A stretch of 64,000 nucleotides of DNA from Chloroflexi bacterium 54-19 (GTDB taxonomy: Bacteria; Chloroflexota; Chloroflexia; Chloroheliales; Chloroheliaceae). Positions 8,875 to 16,828 of the stretch are shown here, one piece after another. Both the position numbers and the translations under genes were made by a program. Where the stretch lies: contig MKTJ01000036.1 in the NCBI GenBank assembly GCA_001898225.1, positions 1 through 64,000 on the forward strand. Direction: 5' to 3'. The first letter of the stretch is position 1, and every line of letters begins with the position of its first letter. A model generated the notes under the pieces. The model searched no databases and was not told the origin of the DNA. It was given only the letters and a program-made list of their open reading frames with translations.

Positions 8875-9921
8875 TCAGGCAGGGGTTATTTCCCCATTTA
8901 CATCCCAGAGATCTTCCCAGTCCTGGTTATCTTTCCAGAGGAAGACCTGGCCTTTGATAAACCGGTTATTCTTATCAAGCGCGGCGATGTCGGACATGTC
9001 TTGCCCGGTCAACGGTTCCGAAACCGCTCCTCGCAAATTGGCGAGATAGTTACGGCGGTTGGTCGAGAAAGGAATGGGGGTCTGACCGTGCTGGATGGCC
9101 CATTTGATACAGACCACTGCCGGGTGGACATTCAGCCTTTCGGCGATGCGGACAATTACCGGGTCAGCGGTCGGCACCGTATCCTCCGGGGTCTTATCGC
9201 GTTCCGGACGGTTGGGTGAACCGATGGGTGAAAACCCGATAGGCGAAATACCATTTTCAATCAAGTAGTTGAATAATTCCGGCTGCTGGAAATGGGGGTG
9301 CATTTCCATTTCGTTGACCGCCGGTTTGATATGGGCATCCCGCAATACCAGTTTCAGTTTCGGAATGGTCATATTGGAGGTCCCGATATGCCGGACCAGG
9401 CCCCTTTCGACCAGGCTTTCCATCGCTCCCCATGTCTCCATATATTTTTCGTGGATATAGGGTTTGGCATCGTGGCTGCGCGAGGTTACGTCAGCTTTGG
9501 GCGGGTGGTAATTCGGAAAAGGCCAGTGGACCAGGTACGAATCGAGATAGTCAAGTCTCAAATCCTTGAGGGACTGTTCGCAACTGGCGACTAAATCCTT
9601 AGGAGCGTGGTTGTTGTTCCAGACCTTGGAAGTAACCCAGATTTCCTCCCGGTGCAGGCCGTTGGCGAGAAGGGTCTGGAAGGATTGGCCGATTTCAGCT
9701 TCGTTGCCATAGACCGAGGCGCAGTCGAAATGGCGGTAACCGACACTGGCGGCGCCCAGTACAGCTTCGGCAATCAACCCGGCAGAGGCATGGTCGGAGC
9801 CAAAAGTACCCAGGCCAATAGCGGGCATTTTGGCCCCGGTATAGAGGGTCCGTTGAGGCACTTCGGACGGGTTTACCCCATCTTCAGCCAGGGAAAAACC
9901 TGTTTGGGTCGGATTAGTCAT
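8875..9921 (-). CDS. Aldo/keto reductase
   Basis: The 348-residue protein has the AKR (beta/alpha)8 signature: GLGTFGSDH near residue 36, the catalytic Asp and Tyr in FDCASVYGNE, Lys in VTSKVWN and His in LVHWPFPN. It reduces or oxidises carbonyl/sugar substrates with NAD(P)H. An N-terminal extension of about 25 residues precedes the core. It lies 20 bases downstream of the GH29 fucosidase and 32 bases upstream of the zinc dehydrogenase on the same strand. The operon context suggests work on L-fucose or a related aldose, as in AKR-type fucose/aldose 1-dehydrogenases, but this is inferred from neighbours only. Confidence 0.9.
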   Translation of the reverse strand: MTNPTQTGFSLAEDGVNPSEVPQRTLYTGAKMPAIGLGTFGSDHASAGLIAEAVLGAASVGYRHFDCASVYGNEAEIGQSFQTLLANGLHREEIWVTSKVWNNNHAPKDLVASCEQSLKDLRLDYLDSYLVHWPFPNYHPPKADVTSRSHDAKPYIHEKYMETWGAMESLVERGLVRHIGTSNMTIPKLKLVLRDAHIKPAVNEMEMHPHFQQPELFNYLIENGISPIGFSPIGSPNRPERDKTPEDTVPTADPVIVRIAERLNVHPAVVCIKWAIQHGQTPIPFSTNRRNYLANLRGAVSEPLTGQDMSDIAALDKNNRFIKGQVFLWKDNQDWEDLWDVNGEITPA

Positions 9922-9941
9922 TAAATTTATCCTTAAATTTC

Positions 9942-11399
9942 TTATTTTCCGAGTGTTACCTTAAAAGAAAAAGCATGCTGGCAGGGCTTTTGGGCTAGAG
10001 GCCGGATACGCAAACCACCTTCTTCCTGAGACCAATCCACTTTTTCGGTCGAGCCAAGCAGGGAAACCGCTTCGACTGGAAGGGCCTCAAGAGAGTGTAT
10101 GGTTACGGTTTCGGTCGGCCAGGCCAGGCAGATTGCGTATAGCTTCCCGTCTGCCCCGACCGTGAAACGGAAATCCTGGCTGGTGAAATCCTGCCGGGCA
10201 GTATCGTTGAAAGAACCACCTACCACCTCAGTCGGACCTTCACCGAATTTCTGCCAGGGCCGGGAGTTATAAATCGCCTCCCCGTTAACTGCCAACCAGG
10301 CCCCTATTTCGCGCAGGATTGCCTGCTCCTGTTCCGGTATAGTGCCGTCCGGTTTAGGCCCGATGTTTAATAGCAAAGTGCCGTTCTTGCTCACAATATC
10401 AACCATGTCACCGATGATTGACCCGGCAGTCTTGTAATCCTGGTGTTCGGTGTAGCCCCAGGAATTTTTTTGAGTGGCGGTATCAGTTTGCCAGAAGACC
10501 GGGCGAATATCAGCCAGTTGGCCGCGTTCGACATCAAAAACGCCCCAGCCGTCCGGCAAAGCCATACCCGGAGCGGCATGGCCCATATTTTTGTAATTAA
10601 TGGCCGGGCCGGTGGCGTTCCAATTACCCCAGGTTGCGGCCTGGTTGTAATAGTAAGCCGCAAACTCCTGCAAATTCTTCTCGAAATTCTTGTGTTCGAT
10701 AGCCCAATCGAAATAAAAAATCTGGGGTTGGTATTTATCGACCAGTTCTTCGCAACGGGCGAGCCAGTCGGCCAGGAAATCGGGTTTGGGGCCGGACCCG
10801 GAGTTGATGTTGAGAAGGTCAGGCGGTGCCGGGTCGGCGGGTGAGTATAAACCGGCATTGCGAGGGTCTTGCACGTCCGAAGGAAAATTTTTGCCGCCAT
10901 CAAAGAAAAACCAGTGTTCGGCACGGTGCGAGGAAAGCCCAAAGACTAGCCCTTCCCGGCGGACTGCTTCGGCCAGTTCACCGATTAAATCTCGGTTCGG
11001 TCCCATTTTGGCGGCGGTCCAGTCCGAAAGGTCGCTATCATACATGGCGAATCCGTCGTGGTGCTCGGCAACAGGGACGACATATTTAGCCCCGGCCTCA
11101 TTGAAAAGTCTGGCCCAGGCCGCCGGGTCGTAATTGGCGGCTTTGAATTGCGGGATAAAATCCTTGTAACCAAATTCAGTCTGGGGGCCGTAGGTTTGAA
11201 CGTGGTGTTCGAATTCTTTGCTACCCTGCTGGTACATATTGCGGGGATACCATTCATTGCCAAAGGCTGGGACCGAGTAAACTCCCCAGTGAATAAAGAT
11301 ACCGAACTTGGCATCCCGGTACCACTCAGGAATCTGGTAGCTTTGCAGGGAAGGCCAGTTTGCTTCAAATTTGGGAATGTTTTGGTTTGATTGAGTCAC
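9942..11399 (-). CDS. GH29 alpha-L-fucosidase
   Basis: The 485-residue protein shows GH29 hallmarks: WYRDAKFGIFIHWGVYSVPAF near residue 22, AKYVVPVAEHHDGFAMYDS, and the predicted nucleophile Asp231 in IFYFDWAIE. A C-terminal beta-sandwich follows from about residue 370. The enzyme releases alpha-linked L-fucose by a retaining mechanism. No signal peptide is visible, so it is probably cytoplasmic and acts on imported fucosylated oligosaccharides. It is the first gene of a three-gene minus-strand unit with two oxidoreductases. A promoter (11705-11733) and palindromic operators lie upstream. A FucU-like mutarotase nearby supports fucose use. Confidence 0.92.
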   Translation of the reverse strand: MTQSNQNIPKFEANWPSLQSYQIPEWYRDAKFGIFIHWGVYSVPAFGNEWYPRNMYQQGSKEFEHHVQTYGPQTEFGYKDFIPQFKAANYDPAAWARLFNEAGAKYVVPVAEHHDGFAMYDSDLSDWTAAKMGPNRDLIGELAEAVRREGLVFGLSSHRAEHWFFFDGGKNFPSDVQDPRNAGLYSPADPAPPDLLNINSGSGPKPDFLADWLARCEELVDKYQPQIFYFDWAIEHKNFEKNLQEFAAYYYNQAATWGNWNATGPAINYKNMGHAAPGMALPDGWGVFDVERGQLADIRPVFWQTDTATQKNSWGYTEHQDYKTAGSIIGDMVDIVSKNGTLLLNIGPKPDGTIPEQEQAILREIGAWLAVNGEAIYNSRPWQKFGEGPTEVVGGSFNDTARQDFTSQDFRFTVGADGKLYAICLAWPTETVTIHSLEALPVEAVSLLGSTEKVDWSQEEGGLRIRPLAQKPCQHAFSFKVTLGK

Positions 11400-11436
11400 C
11401 GGATTCTCCTGACCAGATAGTTCTAAACTTTTTAAG

Positions 11437-11450
11437 CAAAACGGTTTGAT
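11437..11450. promoter_or_regulatory. Candidate LacI-type operator half-palindrome
   Basis: CAAAACGGTTTGAT (11437-11450) matches the right part of the operator at 6420-6433 (CAAATCGGTTTGAT) in 13 of 14 positions. It sits about 40 bases upstream of the fucosidase start, which suggests shared LacI control of both units. Confidence 0.5.
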
Positions 11451-11675
11451 TGGGGAATTAAACCAAATTGTGTTACCGGAAAAAGGTAAACCAAATAAAC
11501 CCGCCTGAACGGAAATGCTTTAAAAAGATGTGAACCTTTATAAGTAGGAATAGATGTGCGGCTTTCTCAAGTGCCACCAGCACGCAAGGAAGAAATGAGG
11601 TAAGCGGCGCATCTTCGCGTTTTATGATTGCCCCGGTCTTATCGTTAAGCCAGGGGGCAATTTAACTAGAGCTTT

Positions 11676-11695
11676 CTGTGAAATCATTTTCACAG
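11676..11695. promoter_or_regulatory. Palindromic operator downstream of the fucosidase promoter
   Basis: CTGTGAAATCATTTTCACAG has perfect 8-bp arms (CTGTGAAA/TTTCACAG) around TCAT. It lies 10 bases after the -10 box of the minus-strand promoter at 11705-11733, a position typical for repression of initiation. The rest of the gap 11400-12097 contains the other sites listed and no gene. Confidence 0.7.
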
Positions 11696-11704
11696 CCTAG
11701 GCTG

Positions 11705-11733
11705 ATATTACAATAGGTCCGGCAGTTTGTCAA
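11705..11733 (-). promoter_or_regulatory. Promoter of the fucosidase operon
   Basis: On the minus strand, TTGACA (11733-11728) and TAATAT (11710-11705) are separated by 17 bases. Transcription would cross the operator at 11676-11695 and reach the fucosidase gene after a leader of about 300 bases. Confidence 0.65.
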
Positions 11734-11798
11734 GAGGGGTATTTACCGATAATAGCGGTTTTCTTTTGTTAACAACTGTTGACAAAAAAATTAACCCC

Positions 11799-11827
11799 TT
11801 GACGAACTGTCCTTTCCCGGCTATATT
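11799..11827 (+). promoter_or_regulatory. Promoter for the LacI gene at 12098
   Basis: TTGACG (11799-11804) and TATATT (11822-11827) are separated by 17 bases and point to the LacI gene about 270 bases downstream. Two palindromes follow immediately, at 11847-11874. Confidence 0.6.
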
Positions 11828-11846
11828 TACCTCTACAGGCGCTTTT

Positions 11847-11874
11847 AAACCGGTTTGACTTGAAAATATTTTCA
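11847..11874. promoter_or_regulatory. Two palindromic operators downstream of the LacI promoter
   Basis: AAACCGGTTT (11847-11856) is a perfect palindrome with the central CG common in LacI-family operators. TGAAAATATTTTCA (11861-11874) is a second perfect palindrome whose arms resemble those of the site at 11676-11695. Their position just after the -10 box suggests autorepression of the gene at 12098 and co-control with the fucosidase operon. Confidence 0.65.
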
Positions 11875-12097
11875 GAAAACGAGGAGTTCCTATATCCTCA
11901 TAATTCGGACCGGGTCTAAACCATTTAATCTGGTGATTATTATAATGTTTCGTTAACCTTTTGGGGGATTCTTCACTTTTTCACTTAATGGGCGACAAAG
12001 GTTCTGGTTAACACGATCAATATGTAGGAATTTTCAATAAAATATATATAAGGCTGCGACAAAAAGCGATATTGTTTTTAAGAGGTGCGGGAAGTTT

Positions 12098-13132
12098 ATG
12101 GCAAATATTCAAGATGTAGCTAAACACGCCGGGGTATCTATTTCAACCGTTTCGAGAGTGTTGAACGGCACGGCCAAAGTAAATATAGATGTGCGCCGCC
12201 GGGTGGAAGCCTCGATGCAAGCTTTAAATTACATGCCCAACCCGGCAGCCCGTTCCCTGCGTACCAACCGCTCCCGCATTATCGGCCTGTTAATTTCTGA
12301 CATCCAGAACCCCTTTTTTATGCGGCTTATCCAGGGGGTCGAGGAAGAGGCCCTGCATCACGAATACAGCCTGATTCTGTGCAACTCAAATGAAAATCCC
12401 CAGCGCGAACAGCAATACCTGGACGTGCTGTACGCGGAACGAGTCGCCGGGGCGATTATCGTCCCGACCCGCGAACGCCTGGGCGAGGCAACCCTAAGTA
12501 AGTTCCGGGAACGTCAGATTCCGATTGTAGCGGTTGACCGCCGAGTGAAAGATAAAGACGTGGACGCGGTCCTGGTGGACAATGTTCGGGGCGCTTTCGA
12601 AGCGATTTCCCACCTTATTACAAACGGTTACCGCCGGATTGGGGCAATTACCGGTCCTATGACGGTGACGACCGGGCGCGACCGCCTGGAAGGTTACCGG
12701 CAGGCTTTATTCGAGGCCGGTATCCCGCACGACCCTGCCCTGGAGCGCTCAGGCACTTTTGATGCTGCTACCGGTCGCCGCCTGACCGATGAGCTTTTGG
12801 AACTTGACCCACCTGTTGACGCCATTTTCTCAGGCAACAACCTTTTAACCCTGGGCGCCCTTGATGCCATCCATGCCCATAATTTGCAGGTGCCGAATGA
12901 TATTGCCCTGGTTGGATATGACGAAACTTACTGGTCTTCTTTGAGTTCACTTTCATTGACTACAGTAATGCAACCGGCGTATGAATTGGGACGGACCGCC
13001 GCCCTGAGACTTTTCCAGCACCTGCAAAACCCTTCAATTCATACCAGGCAAGAAGTAGTTTTAGCGCCGACGCTGGAAATACGCGGCTCCTCACTGCCAA
13101 AAGATGTAAGGCAGCTTAAAGCCCAGGCCTGA
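12098..13132 (+). CDS. LacI-family transcriptional repressor
   Basis: A 344-residue regulator with the N-terminal helix-turn-helix ANIQDVAKHAGVSISTVSRV, hinge near residues 48-60, and a sugar-binding-like core (IIGLLISDIQNPFF, then the dimer and effector motifs) to the end. It is divergent from the fucosidase operon, across a 698-base control region holding one promoter and at least one palindromic operator for each direction. The following gene, 69 bases downstream on the same strand, is a FucU/RbsD-type mutarotase, so fucose or a derivative is a plausible effector. The binding specificity is not known. Confidence 0.92.
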   Translation: MANIQDVAKHAGVSISTVSRVLNGTAKVNIDVRRRVEASMQALNYMPNPAARSLRTNRSRIIGLLISDIQNPFFMRLIQGVEEEALHHEYSLILCNSNENPQREQQYLDVLYAERVAGAIIVPTRERLGEATLSKFRERQIPIVAVDRRVKDKDVDAVLVDNVRGAFEAISHLITNGYRRIGAITGPMTVTTGRDRLEGYRQALFEAGIPHDPALERSGTFDAATGRRLTDELLELDPPVDAIFSGNNLLTLGALDAIHAHNLQVPNDIALVGYDETYWSSLSSLSLTTVMQPAYELGRTAALRLFQHLQNPSIHTRQEVVLAPTLEIRGSSLPKDVRQLKAQA

Positions 13133-13200
13133 AAGTCCAGACTTGCAGCCCTGGCTGGTATTTATAAAATCATAAACTTCTACGATAGGAGAAAACAAAG

Positions 13201-13623
13201 ATGTTACGTGGAAAACTTATTCACCCTGAAATCCTGGAAGCGCTTGGCAAATCAGGGCACGGCAGTAAAATCCTGATTGCTGACGGGAACTATCCTTTTA
13301 CGACCGGCTCCAACCCGGCAGCCAAAAAGGTCTTTTTGAACCTGGCGCCAGGCCAGTTATCGGCTACGGCGGTCCTGGAAGCCCTGGCCCAGGCCATTCC
13401 GGTCGAGGCAGCCCAGGTGATGGGTAAGGATGGCGACGAACCCTCTATCTTTAAGGATTTTCGTGAAATCCTGCCGGGTGACATTACCCTGCAACCTCTC
13501 GAACGTTTCACCTTTTACGCCACCGCCAAAGAATCCGATGTGGCCCTGGTAATTGCCACCGGCGAAGAACGGACCTATGCCAATATTTTAATCACGATTG
13601 GGGTTGTGCAGCCGCAATCGTAG
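13201..13623 (+). CDS. RbsD/FucU-family sugar mutarotase
   Basis: The 140-residue protein matches the RbsD/FucU fold: MLRGKLIHPEILEALGKSGH with the conserved His, ILIADGNYPF, and the C-terminal VIATGEERTYANILI, which is closer to FucU (ATGE.R.YGN) than to RbsD. These enzymes interconvert sugar anomers so that the pool matches the next enzyme. A GGAGAAAACAAAG site (GGAG) precedes the ATG. It follows a LacI gene and faces a fucosidase operon, so L-fucose mutarotation is the favoured role. Its last 36 bases overlap the 3' end of the convergent PP2C-like gene. Confidence 0.85.
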   Translation: MLRGKLIHPEILEALGKSGHGSKILIADGNYPFTTGSNPAAKKVFLNLAPGQLSATAVLEALAQAIPVEAAQVMGKDGDEPSIFKDFREILPGDITLQPLERFTFYATAKESDVALVIATGEERTYANILITIGVVQPQS

Positions 13624-14433
13624 GTAGCTGCGGTCGTCAAAGGAAATCTGCCCTTTTTGTAAACCTTTGGTGGATTTGAATTCGCGGAAAAGAAGCGGGT
13701 CGCAGGCAAGAATTTCGGCCAGCCTCTTTTCCGTCTCATCCAGGGTCGAAAAAACTTCGGGATAGCCGTCTGAAGCCAGGACTAAAAACTCTGTTAATTC
13801 AGGTAAATCAAAAACCACGACACCCAGGGCCGGGTCGAGAAAACCGTCCATTACCCACGACTCATAATTCGGGTGGTCCGGGTTGTTCTGAAAGAGGCGG
13901 TCCCGTTTAATAAGCGGGTTAATAAATTCGCGCCCGGTGTCATTTTCCTGCAATTCCTCGATACTCTTGCCAAGCAATAGTTCCGTTTCGAGATAAAAAG
14001 CCCGGACATTCGCCAATAAGTCGTCGCTGGGCTTGGTACGGCAAAAAAGCTGACCGTCCACCAGGGCTTGTGAATCTCCCACCGACCAGACCTGGTGGTG
14101 CTGGCGGCTGTAAATAAGGACACAGGCCGCGCAGCGCTCAACCGGATCCTTTTCAAGCTCGGTGATCCGACCCACCTTTTCATAGAGGTCGCGGAAAGCC
14201 TGGTTTATGGTGGCAAAGGCATCCAGGGCTGTAATGGCCGGGTCAAGGCCAGGTAGGGTTTCGAGGACCAGTTGGGCGGCCACCTGCCCGGTAGTCAGGC
14301 CATCCCAGCGCCGCTCCGATTTGCTGGTCACGCCATCTATCACGGCGGCAAAATGTTCGTTAACGAAAATTGCATCCTCGCAGGTCGCCAGGTCCCCCGT
14401 TTTTGAGTTCAGGTATTGCTCGATAACTTCCAC
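13588..14433 (-). CDS. PP2C-like phosphatase-fold protein
   Basis: A 281-residue protein with features of the PPM/PP2C fold: FAAVIDGVTSK near residue 30 (matching the DG metal motif), VWSVGDSQALVDG near 120, FLVLASDGYPEVFS near 215 and SFDDRSYLRL at the end (the final DD-type motif). It may dephosphorylate a Ser/Thr substrate or act as a degenerate relative. The Ser/Thr kinase in this window lies 9 kb away, so no link is claimed. The start is GTG at 14433 with AGGGAGG a few bases upstream. It converges on the FucU-like gene with a 36-base overlap. Confidence 0.65.
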   Translation of the reverse strand: MEVIEQYLNSKTGDLATCEDAIFVNEHFAAVIDGVTSKSERRWDGLTTGQVAAQLVLETLPGLDPAITALDAFATINQAFRDLYEKVGRITELEKDPVERCAACVLIYSRQHHQVWSVGDSQALVDGQLFCRTKPSDDLLANVRAFYLETELLLGKSIEELQENDTGREFINPLIKRDRLFQNNPDHPNYESWVMDGFLDPALGVVVFDLPELTEFLVLASDGYPEVFSTLDETEKRLAEILACDPLLFREFKSTKGLQKGQISFDDRSYLRLRLHNPNRD

Positions 14434-14454
14434 TTTTCCTCCCTAAAAGCCACT

Positions 14455-14847
14455 TCAAAACCATTTAGCCAGCCAGGCCACCAGGATTAACAGGATAATA
14501 AGCCAGAAAACCACAATTGCTACCGCCCCGGCCCGGCTGATAGGACGGGTTGCCATTTGACTGGCCTTCTGGCGGTTTTCTTCCAAAATATCGGGTGGAA
14601 TAAGCCGCACCGCCAGGGCGATACCAAGCGGTAGCAAAAGCATGTCGTCAAATAAACCCAGCACCGGGATAAAATCGGGAATCAGGTCAATCGGACTGAG
14701 CGCGTAAGCCACCACGCACCCGGCGACAAGTTTGGCGTACCAGGGCACCCGTTTATCCCGCACCGACAGGTAAAGGGCCAGCACATCTCGTTTGAGACGC
14801 CTGGCCCACTGGCGAAGTTTTCCGGGCCGCTTACTTTTGTCCTGCAA
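14455..14847 (-). CDS. DUF1232 (YkvA-like) membrane protein
   Basis: A 130-residue protein. The DUF1232 core is visible as VPWYAKLVAGCVVAYALSP followed by IDLIPDFIPVLGLFDD (residues about 35-75). A C-terminal hydrophobic helix (VAIVVFWLIILLILVAWLAKWF region) should anchor it in the membrane. The function of the family is not established. The TTG start at 14847 overlaps the end of the upstream aldo/keto reductase by 17 bases, and no clear ribosome binding site is seen. Translation may therefore be coupled to that gene. Confidence 0.8.
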   Translation of the reverse strand: MQDKSKRPGKLRQWARRLKRDVLALYLSVRDKRVPWYAKLVAGCVVAYALSPIDLIPDFIPVLGLFDDMLLLPLGIALAVRLIPPDILEENRQKASQMATRPISRAGAVAIVVFWLIILLILVAWLAKWF

Positions 14848-15676
14848 CGATTTTTATAACCTCTTCGGGGTGGGGGTTGATTCTTTTTTCGTTGCCGCTA
14901 TTGTTAATAGCGGTCATATCATCATCGGACAACTCGAAATTAAATATATCGGCGTTTTCCCGCAAACGTTCTGGCTGGGTGGACTTTGGAATAATCACAA
15001 CGCCTGATTGCAAATTCCAGCGCAGGATAACCTGGGCCGGAGATTTCCCGTACTTGCGGCCAATTTCGACGATGGTCGGGTTGTCCTGGCTATCCCGCAG
15101 GGCGAAATATCCTTCAACCTGGATTTTCTTACCCTCGCAGTAGGCTTTCAATTCCGGCTGAAGCAACAAGGGGTGATATTCGTACTGGTTTACCGCAGGC
15201 GGAATTTCGGCCACCTGTAAAAGAGCTTCCAGGTGGTTAATCATAAAGTTGCTTACACCAATCGCCCGCACCCGGCCATCTTTATACAGTTTTTCCAGGG
15301 CCTTCCACGATTCGAGGTGACCGTTCACCGGCCAGTGGACCAGGTAGAGGTCAAGGTAATCGAGACCAAGTTTCCCCATGCTTTCATCGAAGGCCCGCAA
15401 AGCCTGGTCGTAGCCGTGGTCACTATTAGCCAGTTTGGTCGTAATAAACAACTGGTCGCGGGGAATACCGCTTTCCTTGATTCCCAACCCGACCCCGGTT
15501 TCGTTCTTGTAGACCTTGGCCGTATCGAAAGCGCGATAACCCAGGTTGGCGGCGGTCTTTACCACGCTGGCAACTTCCTCGTCGGTCTGCCCGGTGTTCA
15601 TAGTACCAAGACCAAACCAGGGCATTTCTACCCCGTTATTCAGGGTTGTTTTATCATTGATGCTGGTAATTTTCAC
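14831..15676 (-). CDS. Aldo/keto reductase (2,5-diketogluconate reductase-like)
   Basis: A 281-residue AKR with GLGTMNTGQTDEE near residue 23, the catalytic Asp/Tyr in FDTAKVYKNE, Lys in ITTKLAN and His in LYLVHWPVNG. The C-terminal IPKSTQPERLREN is the nucleotide-binding motif typical of the DkgA/AKR5 group. It reduces aldehydes or keto-sugars with NADPH. The start is GTG at 15676 with AAAGGA upstream. It is clearly different from the aldo/keto reductase at 8875, which has a longer sequence and sits in the fucosidase operon. The substrate is unknown. Confidence 0.88.
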   Translation of the reverse strand: MKITSINDKTTLNNGVEMPWFGLGTMNTGQTDEEVASVVKTAANLGYRAFDTAKVYKNETGVGLGIKESGIPRDQLFITTKLANSDHGYDQALRAFDESMGKLGLDYLDLYLVHWPVNGHLESWKALEKLYKDGRVRAIGVSNFMINHLEALLQVAEIPPAVNQYEYHPLLLQPELKAYCEGKKIQVEGYFALRDSQDNPTIVEIGRKYGKSPAQVILRWNLQSGVVIIPKSTQPERLRENADIFNFELSDDDMTAINNSGNEKRINPHPEEVIKIVAGQK

Positions 15677-15773
15677 AGAAATTTCCTTTCGCTAATTGAG
15701 CAGTAGAAGCGTGCCAGTTATAAACCAAATTTTCTCCTGGCACAAGTCAAACCGGATTTTAGTAAACAAAAAA

Positions 15774-15808
15774 TGCCTCAACTATCCAAATTCAGATGAA
15801 TTGAGGCA
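15774..15808 (-). terminator. Rho-independent terminator after the DUF1206 gene
   Basis: TGCCTCAA (15774-15781) pairs with TTGAGGCA (15801-15808). On the minus strand the stem is followed by TTTTTTGTTT. It lies just downstream of the stop at 15841. Confidence 0.8.
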
Positions 15809-15840
15809 CTATTAAATGGGATTTTTACAAGTTCACCTTA

Positions 15841-16731
15841 TTATTTGGTGGTACTCTCGACCATACGGCGGTAGCGAGCTTCACCCAGGGAATAAAGGCC
15901 ATACGCAACTAGACCAATCGCCACGATACCCAGCAAGACCTGGCCGTAAGCCTGGGACGCTAACTCATTTAGCGACCCGCCTAACCCTTTAGCCTGATTG
16001 GGGTCGTTTTTCAAGGCAGCCACAATCAGGAAGATACCCATTACCCCGAAGACTACCCCACGGGCCGCCAACCCAAACCGGCCAAACCGCACAAGCCATT
16101 CCTGCACCTGGGGACTCATTTCACCCATTTCGAGGTGTTTTTTGAATTCAGCCTTGTAAGCTTTGTAAAACTGCCACCCGGCAACACCCAGGACTACCAG
16201 GCCCGCGATTATTACGAGGGCCACGCCAAATGGCTTGCTCAAAAGTTGAGCGGTCCAGTCTTTGGCGCTGGCATCCGAGTTTTTACCCATATTCCCGGCC
16301 CCGGTCAATAACTGGATTGCCCCAAAGGCAAAAAGCAGGTAAGAAACTCCAATCCCGGCGTAAACCAGGCGGGTCGCAATCCCTTTCGGCTTGGTACCTT
16401 TGTTTTCGGTGTCGGCGGCGGCCATAATAAAACTCCAGAGAGCGTAACAGGCCAGGCCAAAGGCGATAGCTGCCAGCAAAAATACCCCGAAAGGTTGCTC
16501 GTATATCTTCTGAACGGCTCCTTTACGGTCGGTAGTTTCTCCGCCACCGCCGCCAAAAGCAGCCAGGGCCGCCAGGAAACCAATTACCATGTAGACGACC
16601 CCTTTGGCGGCATACCCGATGCGGCCCAGCATAATCGTGACCGGTTTCCGAGCAGTCTGGTCAACCTTTTGGGTGGCCTCACGGACCGGGGCGGCGTTTA
16701 GGGGATTCAATTTTGAACTGCCAGGATTCAT
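15841..16731 (-). CDS. DUF1206 membrane protein
   Basis: A 296-residue membrane protein made of three copies of the DUF1206 two-helix repeat. Each begins with a G.xG.aA+GvVy/f pattern: RIGYAAKGVVYMVIG (near residue 36), TRLVYAGIGVSYLLFA (near 120) and RFGLAARGVVFGVMG (near 215). About six transmembrane helices are expected. The biochemical role of DUF1206 is unknown. The gene stands alone between two terminator-like or promoter regions. Confidence 0.85.
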   Translation of the reverse strand: MNPGSSKLNPLNAAPVREATQKVDQTARKPVTIMLGRIGYAAKGVVYMVIGFLAALAAFGGGGGETTDRKGAVQKIYEQPFGVFLLAAIAFGLACYALWSFIMAAADTENKGTKPKGIATRLVYAGIGVSYLLFAFGAIQLLTGAGNMGKNSDASAKDWTAQLLSKPFGVALVIIAGLVVLGVAGWQFYKAYKAEFKKHLEMGEMSPQVQEWLVRFGRFGLAARGVVFGVMGIFLIVAALKNDPNQAKGLGGSLNELASQAYGQVLLGIVAIGLVAYGLYSLGEARYRRMVESTTK

Positions 16732-16828
16732 CTTCTTACATTCTCCTTCTTTTCCACTACAAGAAGATTTTCTTTCTTAATAAGCACTAACCTTGCCATA
16801 AAACTTAAAATTCTTGTATTCTTAACCC

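Noticed and set aside
15747..15760. TCAAACCGGATTTT as a further LacI operator
   Set aside because: It matches only one half of the motif, lies just beside a terminator and has weak symmetry.
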